DNA from: Actinoplanes solisilvae
GTDB lineage: Bacteria > Actinomycetota > Actinomycetes > Mycobacteriales > Micromonosporaceae
Assembly (NCBI RefSeq): GCF_003999975.1
Contig: NZ_RJAC01000001.1
Span: 372,001-436,000 of the forward strand
Reading direction: 5' to 3'
DNA length: 64,000 nucleotides
In this document: positions 38,828 to 46,985 of the stretch, in pieces
Layout: each line of letters begins with the position of its first letter
Numbering within the stretch: position 1 is the stretch's first letter
The notes under the pieces: model-generated
What the model saw: only the letters and a program-made list of their open reading frames with translations
The model's database searches: none
What the model was told of the DNA's origin: nothing
Program-made: the position numbers and the translations under genes

Positions 38828-39916
38828 TCAGCGGCTCCCGATCTCCGTCTCCCCGGCCAGGCGGGCCGCGCGGTCGGCCGAGGCCAGCGCGTCGAGCACC
38901 CCGTCCAGGTCGCCGCCCATCACCAGGTCGAGGTTGTAGGCGGTGTAGCCGATCCGGTGGTCGGTGATCCGGTTCTGCGGGTAGTTGTAGGTGCGGATGC
39001 GCTCGGAGCGGTCGACCGTGCGCACCTGGGCCTTGCGCGAGTCGGAGGCCGCCGCGTCCGCCTGCTCCTGGGCGATCGCCAGCAGCCGGGACCGCAGGAT
39101 GCGCATCGCCGACTCCTTGTTCTGGAGCTGGCTCTTCTCGTTCTGGCAGCTCACCACCGTGCCGGTGGGCAGGTGGGTGATGCGTACGGCGGAGTCGGTG
39201 GTGTTTACCGACTGACCGCCCGGCCCCGACGAGCGGAAGACGTCGATGCGCAGGTCACCCGGCTCGATCTGCACCTCGACGTCCTCGGCCTCGGGCAGCA
39301 CCAGCACGCCGGCGGCCGAGGTGTGGATGCGGCCCTGCGACTCGGTGACCGGGACGCGCTGCACCCGGTGCACGCCGCCCTCCCACTTCATGCGTGACCA
39401 CACGCCGTGACCGCCCACGGGCACGCCCTTGGTGCGCACGCCGATCGAGATGTCCTTGACGCCGCCGAGGTCCGACTCCTGCGAGTCGATCACCTCGATC
39501 ACCCAGCCGTGCCGCTCGGCATAGCGGGTGTACATGCGCAACAGATCACCGGCGAACAGGGCCGACTCCTGGCCGCCCTCGCCCGCCTTGATCTCGATGA
39601 TCACGTCTTTGGCGTCGTTGGGGTCGCGCGGCATCAGCATCTCGCCGAGCTTCTCCTCCAGCGGCGGGAGCATGGCGGCGACCGCCTCGACCTCGCTCGC
39701 GAAGGCAGGGTCTTCGGCCGCGAGCTCCTTGGCCGCGGCCAGGTCGGCCCGGGCCGCCTCGAGCTCGGCGTTGGCCGCGTAGAGCGGGGCCAGCTCGGCG
39801 AAGCGCCGGCCGACCCGGCGCACCAGGGCCTGGTCGGCGTGGATGGACGGGTCCTCCATCCGCTTCTCCAGGTCGGCGTATTCGTCGAGAAGGCTGGTCA
39901 GCCGATCGTTGCTCAC
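38828..39916 (-). CDS. prfA: Peptide chain release factor 1
   Basis: A 362-residue RF1, which reads UAA and UAG at the ribosome and triggers peptidyl-tRNA hydrolysis. The codon-recognition tripeptide is PVT (189-191, the usual actinobacterial form of PxT), and GGQ is at 233-235. GTG 39916 with GGGGAGAG is used, and the longer in-frame reading is rejected. It lies downstream of rpmE on the same strand. Confidence 0.96.
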   Translation of the reverse strand: MSNDRLTSLLDEYADLEKRMEDPSIHADQALVRRVGRRFAELAPLYAANAELEAARADLAAAKELAAEDPAFASEVEAVAAMLPPLEEKLGEMLMPRDPNDAKDVIIEIKAGEGGQESALFAGDLLRMYTRYAERHGWVIEVIDSQESDLGGVKDISIGVRTKGVPVGGHGVWSRMKWEGGVHRVQRVPVTESQGRIHTSAAGVLVLPEAEDVEVQIEPGDLRIDVFRSSGPGGQSVNTTDSAVRITHLPTGTVVSCQNEKSQLQNKESAMRILRSRLLAIAQEQADAAASDSRKAQVRTVDRSERIRTYNYPQNRITDHRIGYTAYNLDLVMGGDLDGVLDALASADRAARLAGETEIGSR

Positions 39917-39952
39917 GGGTCTCTCCCCTGCTTCGAAACATCCCGACACGCG

Positions 39953-39990
39953 AACGGCGCCCGCCCCCGGGACGGGGTGCGGGCGCCGTT
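39953..39990 (-). terminator. Hairpin between rpmE and prfA
   Basis: A 12-bp perfect stem (AACGGCGCCCGC pairing with GCGGGCGCCGTT) plus an inner CCCC/GGGG. There is no U-run on the minus strand, so it may be a partial terminator or mRNA-stabilising element between rpmE and prfA. Confidence 0.55.
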
Positions 39991-39997
39991 GAAGCAG

Positions 39998-40222
39998 TTA
40001 CTTCTTCTTCGCGGCGTTGACCTTGGCGTACTTGGCCTGGAACTTCGCGACGCGGCCGGCCGTGTCGAGGACGCGCTGCTTGCCGGTGTAGAACGGGTGG
40101 CAGGCGCTGCAGGTCTCGACGCGGATCTCGTCGCCCTTGGCGGTGGAACGGGTGGTGAAGGTGCTGCCGCAGGAGCAGACGACCTCGGTCGAGGTGTACT
40201 CCGGGTGGATACCGCTCTTCAT
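39998..40222 (-). CDS. rpmE: 50S ribosomal protein L31 (zinc form)
   Basis: A 74-residue type A L31. Zinc ligands are in VVCSCGS (Cys16, Cys18) and ETCSACHPF (two Cys). AGGAG precedes the ATG. The tail is Lys-rich (VNAAKKK). The zinc form implies that a Zn-independent paralogue may exist elsewhere under Zur control. Confidence 0.96.
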   Translation of the reverse strand: MKSGIHPEYTSTEVVCSCGSTFTTRSTAKGDEIRVETCSACHPFYTGKQRVLDTAGRVAKFQAKYAKVNAAKKK

Positions 40223-40447
40223 TACATCTCCTAAAAGAATCAGTCGCCGGGTCGCTGTCAACACCACGCCACCCCGCTAGGGCGGTGAGCTCGGGCGTGA
40301 ACCGGAACCTTCTGGCCGATGTACCAGTCTGCCATGCCGCTTCGTCCAGGCGAAATCGGCGTGACCAGTCGTTCAACATGCCCGTTTCACGAGGCATTCC
40401 CGGCACCTGGGGCCGCCTAGTAATCTTCCGCACGGGGGAACGACCAC

Positions 40448-41344
40448 ATGACGAGACTGCTGATCACGCGGGGGCTGCCGGCGTCCGGCAAGACCACGTT
40501 CGCCCGCAAGCTCCAGCCCGGAGTGCTGCGGGTCAACCGTGACGACCTTCGCCGCATGCTGCACGGCCGTCGCCTCTACAGCGAGCAGGCCGAGAACCAG
40601 GTCACCCTCGTGCAGCGCACCATGGTCGAGGCCCTGCTGCGCAAGGGTGCCGCCGTCATCGTCGACGACACCAACCTCAGAGGCGAGACCGTACGGCGAT
40701 GGGCCGCTCTCGCCGCGAAATATCAGGCCAGCTTCGAGGTGCACGACTTCACCGACGTGCCGCTCGAGGAGTGCCTGCGCCGCGACGCCGAACGCGACCC
40801 GGCCGACCGGGTGGGCGCCGACGGCATCCGCCGCATGTGGGACCGCTACCTGGCCGGCCGCAACCTGCCGCTGCCGCTTCCCGACCTCGACGGCCGCGAC
40901 CCCGGCCCGGTCTACGACCCACCGGCCGAGCTGCCGCCCGCGTTCCTGGTCGACATCGACGGCACCGTCGCACTGATGAACGGCCGCAGCCCGTACGACT
41001 GGGGTCGTGTCGGCTCGGACGCCCCCAACCACGCGGTGATCGCGGCGGTGCGCGCGATGCACGCGGCCGGCAACGCGATCGTCTTCTGCTCGGGCCGCGA
41101 CGAGGTCTCCCGCGACGAGACCGAGGCCTGGCTGGAGCTCTACGTCGACGTGCCGTACGAGGGTCTGTTCATGCGGCCCGAGGGCGACAGCCGCCGCGAC
41201 GCCGACGTCAAACGCGAGATCTTCGAGACCGAGATCAGTCACCGCTGGCGCATCGCCGGGGTCTTCGACGACCGGCAGCAGGTGGTGCACATGTGGCGCG
41301 AGCTGGGCCTGACCGTGTTCCAGGTCGCGGAGGGGGATTTCTGA
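40448..41344 (+). CDS. T4 Pnkp-like polynucleotide 5'-kinase/3'-phosphatase
   Basis: A 298-residue bifunctional end-healing enzyme. The kinase domain has P-loop GLPASGKTT (9-17), the catalytic NRDD (30-33) and a Walker B-like VDDTN (72-76). The phosphatase domain has the acylphosphatase motif DIDGT (169-173) followed by MNGRSPYDW, almost the T4 Pnkp sequence. Such proteins turn 2',3'-cyclic phosphate and 5'-OH ends into 3'-OH and 5'-phosphate. The RNA ligase gene follows 3 bp later, so the pair should repair cleaved RNA. A GGGGAACGA Shine-Dalgarno region precedes the ATG. Confidence 0.88.
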   Translation: MTRLLITRGLPASGKTTFARKLQPGVLRVNRDDLRRMLHGRRLYSEQAENQVTLVQRTMVEALLRKGAAVIVDDTNLRGETVRRWAALAAKYQASFEVHDFTDVPLEECLRRDAERDPADRVGADGIRRMWDRYLAGRNLPLPLPDLDGRDPGPVYDPPAELPPAFLVDIDGTVALMNGRSPYDWGRVGSDAPNHAVIAAVRAMHAAGNAIVFCSGRDEVSRDETEAWLELYVDVPYEGLFMRPEGDSRRDADVKREIFETEISHRWRIAGVFDDRQQVVHMWRELGLTVFQVAEGDF

Positions 41345-41347
41345 GAG

Positions 41348-41965
41348 GTGAAGTACCCGCGGACCTTCCACCTGCCCGACTCGCCCGGTGCGACGCAGGA
41401 CGACAAGGTGCAGCACGATCTGTCCTGGCTGGACGGCGAGCTGGTGGTGACCGAGAAGCTCGACGGCGGCAACCTGACCTTCACGCGCGACGCGATGTAC
41501 GGGCGATCGGTCGACTCGGGCACGCAGCCCTGGGACCGCCCGGCCAAGGCGCTGTGGGCCATGACGGCGTACCGGATCCCCGACGACTGGCGGGTCTGCG
41601 GCGAGTCGATGTGGGCCCGGCGCAGCATCGCCTACGCCGACCTGCCCGGCGTCTTCATCGTCTTCGGCATCTGGGACGAGACCGGGACGCTGCTCGGCTG
41701 GGACGACACGGTCGACTGGGCCAATCGACTGGAACTCCCGGTGGTTCCGGTCCTCTACCGCGGCGGCAGCCTGTCCGAGGCGCGTGCCGCGTGGGCCGGG
41801 CAACGCGACCCGGAGACCTCCGAGGGATTCGTGGTGCGCAGTGCCGGCCGCATTCCGGCCGACCGGTTCACCAACCAGGTGCTCAAGTGGGTTCGAGCCG
41901 GCCACGTACGCACCCCGGACAGCTGGCGCCGCCGCGACGACTTCCCGCTCAACGAGTTCGCCTGA
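41348..41965 (+). CDS. RNA ligase (Rnl2-like adenylyltransferase domain)
   Basis: A 205-residue ligase made of the nucleotidyltransferase domain alone. Motif I is EKLDGGN with Lys37 as the AMP acceptor. Motif III-like GESMWARRS, IIIa-like FIVFGIWDE, motif IV SEGFVVR and motif V VLKWVR follow in order. It seals the 3'-OH and 5'-phosphate ends made by the preceding Pnkp-like enzyme. There is no C-terminal domain, so it is shorter than T4 Rnl2. GTG start. It ends directly against the nitric oxide synthase stop. Confidence 0.85.
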   Translation: MKYPRTFHLPDSPGATQDDKVQHDLSWLDGELVVTEKLDGGNLTFTRDAMYGRSVDSGTQPWDRPAKALWAMTAYRIPDDWRVCGESMWARRSIAYADLPGVFIVFGIWDETGTLLGWDDTVDWANRLELPVVPVLYRGGSLSEARAAWAGQRDPETSEGFVVRSAGRIPADRFTNQVLKWVRAGHVRTPDSWRRRDDFPLNEFA

Positions 41966-43132
41966 CTATCTCCCCATGGGACAGCTCGTGCCTTCACGGG
42001 CCACGCGGGCGGCCTCGTCGTCGAGGTAGAACGCCGGTTTCAGGTCCATCTCGTCGTAGTAGCGGTGGAACACCGGCGTGATCCCGCCCGACATCGGCGG
42101 CACGATCCACGTCCAGTCAGCGGGCGTACGACGTCCCGCCTTCTCCTCGTTCTCGATGTGCTTGACGAAGCGCCGCGACTCGGTGTGGTGATCGCTCATC
42201 TTGACCCCGGCCCGCTCGAACGAGTGCAGCACGGCCCGGTTGAGCTCGACCAGCGCCCGGTCGCGCCACAGGGTCGACTCGCGGCTGGTGTCCAGACCCA
42301 TCCGCGCCGCGACCGTCGGCAGCATGTCGTAGCGGTCGCCGTCGGCCAGGTTGCGCGCGCCGATCTCGGTGCCGAGGTACCAGCCGTTGAACGGCGCCAG
42401 CGGGTAGTGCACGCCACCGATCGTGAGCCGCATGTTCGAGATCGCCGGGACCGCGTGCCACCGCAGGCCCAGCTCGGCGAACCAGGCGAACTCGGGGTGG
42501 GTCAGCGAGACCTCGCGGATAGCCGGCTCGGGCAGCTCGTAAAGGCGTACGCCCTCGGTGGGGGTCTCGATCGCCAGCGGGAGGACGTCGAACTGCTCGC
42601 CCTTGCCGCGCCACCCGAAACCGCGCATCGCCGCGGTGAACTGTTCCTGCCGCGGATCACCGACCGGACAGCCGTCGGCGCCGCGGTAGCCCGCATAGCG
42701 GATGAGCTGCTCGTTCCACACGCGAGCGTGCGGGTGGCCGGGCTGCGCGGCGGCGAAGATGCTGATCACCGGGCGGATCGAGCCGGTGCCGGCGGTCCTG
42801 AGATGGTGCACCAGCAGCGAGAAGATATCGTCCGCGGTGCGGGCGCGGCGGCGGTCGAGCACGACCAGGCTGCGCCAGTAGAGGCGGCCGATGCAGCGGC
42901 TCGCGTTGCGCCAGGCCAGCTTCGCGCCGTACGCCAGCTCTTCGGTGGTGTGCACATAGGTGCCGGTGGCCGCGATCTGAGCCCGCACGATCGCGAGTCT
43001 CGGCTCGACCGGCCCGAGCCGTTGGTTCTCGGTGTAGCAGCGCCGCAGAAAGTCCTCGGCCTCGCCCGGGTCGGCGGGCGCGGTCCGATCCCACGGTTCT
43101 GACGGTTCATCCCGGTAGCCGGGCACGTTCAT
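41966..43132 (-). CDS. nos: Bacterial nitric oxide synthase oxygenase
   Basis: A 388-residue oxygenase-only NOS that oxidises arginine to citrulline and NO using external reductases. The haem-thiolate Cys80 is in AWRNASRCIGR. The substrate Glu is in NGWYLGTEIGARN, and the pterin pocket is WTWIVPPMSGG. The length is typical of Bacillus/Deinococcus-type enzymes and there is no reductase domain. GGGAGG precedes the ATG. Such enzymes act in stress protection or in nitration steps of natural products. No biosynthetic cluster is visible here. Confidence 0.94.
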   Translation of the reverse strand: MNVPGYRDEPSEPWDRTAPADPGEAEDFLRRCYTENQRLGPVEPRLAIVRAQIAATGTYVHTTEELAYGAKLAWRNASRCIGRLYWRSLVVLDRRRARTADDIFSLLVHHLRTAGTGSIRPVISIFAAAQPGHPHARVWNEQLIRYAGYRGADGCPVGDPRQEQFTAAMRGFGWRGKGEQFDVLPLAIETPTEGVRLYELPEPAIREVSLTHPEFAWFAELGLRWHAVPAISNMRLTIGGVHYPLAPFNGWYLGTEIGARNLADGDRYDMLPTVAARMGLDTSRESTLWRDRALVELNRAVLHSFERAGVKMSDHHTESRRFVKHIENEEKAGRRTPADWTWIVPPMSGGITPVFHRYYDEMDLKPAFYLDDEAARVAREGTSCPMGR

Positions 43133-43214
43133 CGGGCGCCTCCCACCGATTTACCTATGGGAGGGGAAGATTCGCACGACTTCGCCCGGTGTCGCACACA
43201 CCTTGTGCGACAAA

Positions 43215-43244
43215 AAGGACGCGACCCCTCGGGGCCGCGTCCTT
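43215..43244 (-). terminator. Intrinsic terminator of rho
   Basis: On the minus strand AAGGACGCG pairs with CGCGTCCTT around a GCCC/GGGT inner stem and CGAG loop, and the stem runs into TTTTT (43216-43212). This is a textbook intrinsic terminator 14 bp after the rho stop codon. Confidence 0.9.
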
Positions 43245-43257
43245 ATTGATCGTCGGG

Positions 43258-45303
43258 TTACTCGCCCGGCGTGGACTTCGCGATCTGCATCAGGAACTCC
43301 ACGTTCGTCCGGGTCTGCTTGAGCCGGTCGAGCAGCAGGTCGAGCGCCGCGCCCGAGTCGAGCGAGTGCAGCACCTTACGCAGCTTGTGGATGATCGCCA
43401 GCTCTTCCTTGCCGAGCAGGATCTCTTCCTTACGCGTGCCGGACGGGTCGATGTCGATGGCCGGGAAGACCCGCTTGTCGGCGATCTTGCGGTCGAGCTT
43501 GAGCTCGGCGTTACCCGTGCCCTTGAACTCTTCGAAGATCACCGTGTCCATCATCGAGCCGGTCTCGACCAGCGCGGTCGCGAGAATGGTGAGCGAGCCA
43601 CCGTTCTCGATGTTGCGCGCGGCGCCGAGGAAACGCTTCGGCGGGTAGAGCGCGGTCGAGTCGATACCACCCGACATGATGCGGCCCGAGGCGGGAGCAG
43701 CCAGGTTGTACGACCGGCCGAGCCGCGTCACCGAGTCGAGCAGAACGACCACGTCGTGGCCCAGCTCGACCAGGCGCTTGGCCCGCTCGATCGCCAGCTC
43801 GGCGACCGTGGTGTGGTCCTGCGGCGGCCGGTCGAACGTGGCCGCGACGACCTCGCCCTTGACCGATCGCTGCATGTCGGTGACCTCTTCGGGCCGCTCG
43901 TCGACCAGCACGACCATCAGGTGGCACTCGGGGTTGTTCTCGGTGATCGCGTTGGCGATCGCCTGCAGAACCATCGTCTTACCGGCCTTCGGCGGCGAGA
44001 CGATGAGCGCCCGCTGGCCCTTGCCGATCGGCATGACCAGGTCGATGACGCGGGTGGTCAGGATGTGCGGCTCGGTCTCGAGACGCAGACGCTCCTGCGG
44101 GTAGAGCGGGGTGAGCTTGTAGAACTCCGGACGGCGCCGGGCCTCCTCGGGCTCCATCCCGTTGATCGTGTCGAGCCGGACGAGCGGGTTGTACTTGTCG
44201 CGACGCGAGTCGCCACTGCCACTCTCGCGCGGGGCCGCCCGCACGGCGCCGGTGACCGCGTCGCCGCGGCGCAGGCCGTGCTTCTTGACCTGCGACATCG
44301 ACACGTAGACGTCGTTCGGCCCGGAAAGGTAACCGGTGGTGCGCACGAACGCGTAGTTGTCGAGCACGTCGAGGATGCCGGCCACGGGGACGAGCACGTC
44401 GTCCTCGCTGACGTGCGGCTCGCGGCCGCCGCTGTCGCGCTGACCGCCGCTCTGGTTGTCGTCCCGGTCGCCCCGGCCACGCCGGCGGTCGCGGAAACGG
44501 CTGCGACGGCTGCGACGGCCGCCCTCGCCGTCGTTGTCATCGTCGTCGTGACCCTGGTCGTTGCTGTTGCTGTTGCTGTTACGACCCTGATCGTTGTTGA
44601 TGCGCGGCCGGTCGCCCCGGTCGTCGCGCGGTCCACGGTCGTCACGCGGGCCGCGGTCGTCGCGCGGGCCACGGTCGTCACGGGGGCCACGGTCGCCGCG
44701 GTCGTCACGCTGGTTGCGCTGACGGTCGCGGTTGCGCTCGCCGCGGTCGGGCCGCTCGGTGCGCTCCGCCGTCTCGGGCTCGGCCGTGGGGGCCGACTCA
44801 CGAGGGGCGTTGTCGCGCGGGGCGTTGTCGCGGTCACGGTCGCGGTTGCGGCCCCGACGGCTTCCACCCTCGGCGGCCGGCGCCGCCTCCTGCTGCGCGA
44901 CCGGAGCCGGAGCGGCCTCGACCGGCGCGGTGGCCGCCTCGACCGGCGCGGGAGCGGCAACGGGGGGCTCGATCTTGGCAGTCGCGACCACCGGAGCCGT
45001 GGCGACGACGGGAGCCGGAGCGGCCTCGGCGGCCGCGGCGGCCCGGCTGGTGCGGGGACGCGGCGTGCTCTCGGCCGGCGCACCGCCGCTCTGACGCTCG
45101 GAGATCGCGGTGATCAGTTCGCCCTTGCGCATCCGGGCGGTGCCGGAGATGCCGAGGGACGCGGCGAGGCTCTGCAGCTCGGGCAGCAGCATCGCGGACA
45201 GCCCGGTGCCGCCTCGGCGGCGCTTCGTGGCGGTCGCGGTGGTGCCGGCGCCGGCGTCAGCGACGTCAGAAACACCCGACGTCACGTCGGTGGTGTCGCT
45301 CAA
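43258..45303 (-). CDS. rho: Transcription termination factor Rho
   Basis: About 681 residues from a TTG start that follows GGAAGGA. The N-terminal Rho domain (LLPELQSLAASLGISG) is split from the RNA-binding domain by a disordered insert of some 240 residues rich in Arg, Asp, Asn and Gly, including four tandem RDDRGP units and an NSNSNSN run. The ATPase core has the P-loop PPKAGKT, the Walker B VVLLDSVTRL and the Q-/R-loops near RSVKGEVV. It hexamerises and unwinds RNA:DNA at termination sites. Large inserts are usual in high-GC actinobacteria. Confidence 0.95.
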   Translation of the reverse strand: MSDTTDVTSGVSDVADAGAGTTATATKRRRGGTGLSAMLLPELQSLAASLGISGTARMRKGELITAISERQSGGAPAESTPRPRTSRAAAAAEAAPAPVVATAPVVATAKIEPPVAAPAPVEAATAPVEAAPAPVAQQEAAPAAEGGSRRGRNRDRDRDNAPRDNAPRESAPTAEPETAERTERPDRGERNRDRQRNQRDDRGDRGPRDDRGPRDDRGPRDDRGPRDDRGDRPRINNDQGRNSNSNSNDQGHDDDDNDGEGGRRSRRSRFRDRRRGRGDRDDNQSGGQRDSGGREPHVSEDDVLVPVAGILDVLDNYAFVRTTGYLSGPNDVYVSMSQVKKHGLRRGDAVTGAVRAAPRESGSGDSRRDKYNPLVRLDTINGMEPEEARRRPEFYKLTPLYPQERLRLETEPHILTTRVIDLVMPIGKGQRALIVSPPKAGKTMVLQAIANAITENNPECHLMVVLVDERPEEVTDMQRSVKGEVVAATFDRPPQDHTTVAELAIERAKRLVELGHDVVVLLDSVTRLGRSYNLAAPASGRIMSGGIDSTALYPPKRFLGAARNIENGGSLTILATALVETGSMMDTVIFEEFKGTGNAELKLDRKIADKRVFPAIDIDPSGTRKEEILLGKEELAIIHKLRKVLHSLDSGAALDLLLDRLKQTRTNVEFLMQIAKSTPGE
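44618..44689 (-). repeat. 18-bp coding tandem repeat in rho
   Basis: Four in-frame copies of an 18-bp unit (plus-strand form CGGTCGTCGCGCGGGCCA with small changes) encode the RDDRGP repeats of the disordered insert. Copy number could vary between strains by slippage. Confidence 0.8.
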
Positions 45304-45656
45304 TGGATTCCTTCCGTCGGAAAAAGCCCGAGACTCCCGGTTTCTGCAGCCTGGTGGCCCGGGTGTCGCGGTACCCGCCTCGCACGAGCGGCGCGGGAAA
45401 TTTGTGCAGCACGGCAGCTCGACGGTTTCCCTGCTCATCAGACGTTGACAAGTAGGTCTCGGCGAGTGCAGCGACCGGAGATTGCGGCTCAGCGTGTGCC
45501 TTGTGTGAGGTGAGACGGCCAGACGGCCTTTGAAGTCTCGGGGGTGCGCGCCGAACCGCAGAATCGCTTTGCTTCGCGGCTGTGCTTGGCCTTCACCAAG
45601 TCAACTGCTGGTCTTGAGCGTAGTCAACTCGTGCGACCTGCGGCAACAGGGCCCCG
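45304..45656 (-). other. Long rho leader region
   Basis: The 353 bp between thrB and rho contain no convincing gene. An ATG at 45438 is in frame with rho and would add 45 Cys-containing residues (MSRETVELPCC...), possibly a leader ORF. Two TTGACT hexamers near 45597-45630 on the minus strand could be -35 boxes. A hairpin with a U-run sits just before the rho Shine-Dalgarno. Confidence 0.45.
45321..45340 (-). promoter_or_regulatory. Attenuator-like hairpin before rho
   Basis: Minus-strand CCGGGAGTCTCGG folds as a 5-bp stem (one G-U pair, loop AGT) and is followed by GC and TTTTT, 7 nt upstream of the GGAAGGA Shine-Dalgarno. It resembles a weak intrinsic terminator inside the leader. Confidence 0.45.
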
Positions 45657-46568
45657 CTAGGCGAGTTCCACCATACTCCCTTTGACAAGAGCTCCGCCGC
45701 CATCCACGCCCAACGACACGGCGCGCCATTGTGTTCCCGCGTGGAAATCGCCCGGGACCTGGGTCAACGCCAGCACCGAAGGCCCCGCCCCGCTGACCAC
45801 CGCCGCCACGCCGACCGAGCGCAGCGAGGCTACCAACGACGCCGTACCGGGCATCGCCTCGGCCCGGTAGCCCTGGTGCAGCCGGTCTTCGGTGCCCGCC
45901 AGAAGCAGAGTCGGATCGCTGGTCAGGGCATGTGTGAGAAGTGCCGCCCGCCCCGCGTTGAACGACGCGTCGGCGTGCGGCACGCCGGACGGCAGGGCCG
46001 CGCGCGCCGAGGCCGTGTAACCCCGCTCGGCCGGCACGAAGACTGTCGGACGCACGTCAGCGGTGACCGGCAGGCGTACGGCCCGGGCCCCCGGCCCCTC
46101 GTTCCAGGCGATGGTGAACCCGCCGAGCAGACACGGCGCGACGTTGTCGGGATGCCCCTCGAGCCGGGCCGCGATGCGCAGAGCGGCCTCGTCGTCGATC
46201 AGGCGCGTCCCACCGGCTACCAACCCCCGGGCCAGCTGCACGCCGCCGACGATCGCGGCCGACGAGGAGCCCAGGCCACGCGCCTGCGGGATCCGGTTGA
46301 CGCAGGTCACGGCCAGGCCGGGCGGTCGTTCGCCCAGTTCGTCGAAGGTGGCCAGCATCGCGCGGAGCACCAGGTGGGACTCGTCCCCGGGCAGCTCCCC
46401 GGCGCCCTCGCCCGTCACCTCGACCCGGTAACCGCCGTCGGTGACGCGGGCGCTGAGATCGTCGTACAGGGTCAGCGCGAGACCCAGCGCGTCAAAGCCG
46501 GGACCGAGATTGGCGCTGGTCGCGGGGGTGCTCACGGACACCGCATCACTGGCGAAGGTCAGGCCCAT
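45657..46568 (-). CDS. thrB: Homoserine kinase
   Basis: A 303-residue GHMP-family kinase that phosphorylates homoserine for threonine synthesis. The phosphate loop is PQARGLGSSSAAIVGG, the N terminus TPATSANLGPGFDALG is diagnostic, and the C-terminal VVSGAGPSVLAL is the third GHMP motif. TACCAT 6 nt upstream suggests a leaderless message. hom and thrC lie 6-7 kb away, separated by transporter genes. Confidence 0.95.
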   Translation of the reverse strand: MGLTFASDAVSVSTPATSANLGPGFDALGLALTLYDDLSARVTDGGYRVEVTGEGAGELPGDESHLVLRAMLATFDELGERPPGLAVTCVNRIPQARGLGSSSAAIVGGVQLARGLVAGGTRLIDDEAALRIAARLEGHPDNVAPCLLGGFTIAWNEGPGARAVRLPVTADVRPTVFVPAERGYTASARAALPSGVPHADASFNAGRAALLTHALTSDPTLLLAGTEDRLHQGYRAEAMPGTASLVASLRSVGVAAVVSGAGPSVLALTQVPGDFHAGTQWRAVSLGVDGGGALVKGSMVELA

Positions 46569-46574
46569 CGCCTC

Positions 46575-46580
46575 ATGGTA
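46575..46580 (-). promoter_or_regulatory. Leaderless promoter -10 of thrB (TACCAT)
   Basis: On the minus strand TACCAT ends 6 nt before the thrB ATG at 46568. The intervening GAGGCG could double as a weak Shine-Dalgarno. Confidence 0.45.
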
Positions 46581-46637
46581 GATGTGGATCTTTACCGTAC
46601 GCCGCCGGGCCGTCACCGAAGTGTCGTAGCCGACCGC

Positions 46638-46643
46638 TAGGTT
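46638..46643 (+). promoter_or_regulatory. Leaderless promoter -10 (TAGGTT)
   Basis: TAGGTT ends 6 nt before the GTG at 46650, divergent from the thrB promoter. No Shine-Dalgarno is present. Confidence 0.5.
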
Positions 46644-46649
46644 CTCTCC

Positions 46650-46985
46650 GTGCTCGCCTTCGTGGTTCAGATCCCCGTCGTCGCCGTGCTGATCACCGGC
46701 CTGGTCCTTCTCTCCTCCCCCGCGCGCCGGCTGCCCGGTCGCAGCGACCTGCTGGCCCGGGGCGGCCTGGTCGTCCTGCTCGCGCAGACGGTCGCCTCAG
46801 CCGCGTGGAACGCCGCCTTCACCCTGATAATCGTGCGTGCCGATTTCAGCGCCGCCGAGCTGGGCCTGGTCAGCGGGCTCGTCGGGCTCTTCCTCGCGGT
46901 GCTCTTCACGGCCGGGCTGGGGCTGCTGATCGCCGCCTTCGCGACCGTCCGCACCTCCCGCGCCTCAGTCAGCGTCGACGGTTGA
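46650..46985 (+). CDS. Small three-helix membrane protein
   Basis: A 111-residue hydrophobic protein with transmembrane helices near residues 3-22, 36-60 and 70-97. I do not recognise the family. The 3' end overlaps the MFS gene by 21 bp on the opposite strand. Confidence 0.6.
   Translation: MLAFVVQIPVVAVLITGLVLLSSPARRLPGRSDLLARGGLVVLLAQTVASAAWNAAFTLIIVRADFSAAELGLVSGLVGLFLAVLFTAGLGLLIAAFATVRTSRASVSVDG

Noticed and set aside
43189..45513. 774-codon plus-strand frame opposite rho
   Set aside because: Shadow of rho. Its repetitive Val/Arg/Asp translation mirrors the disordered insert.
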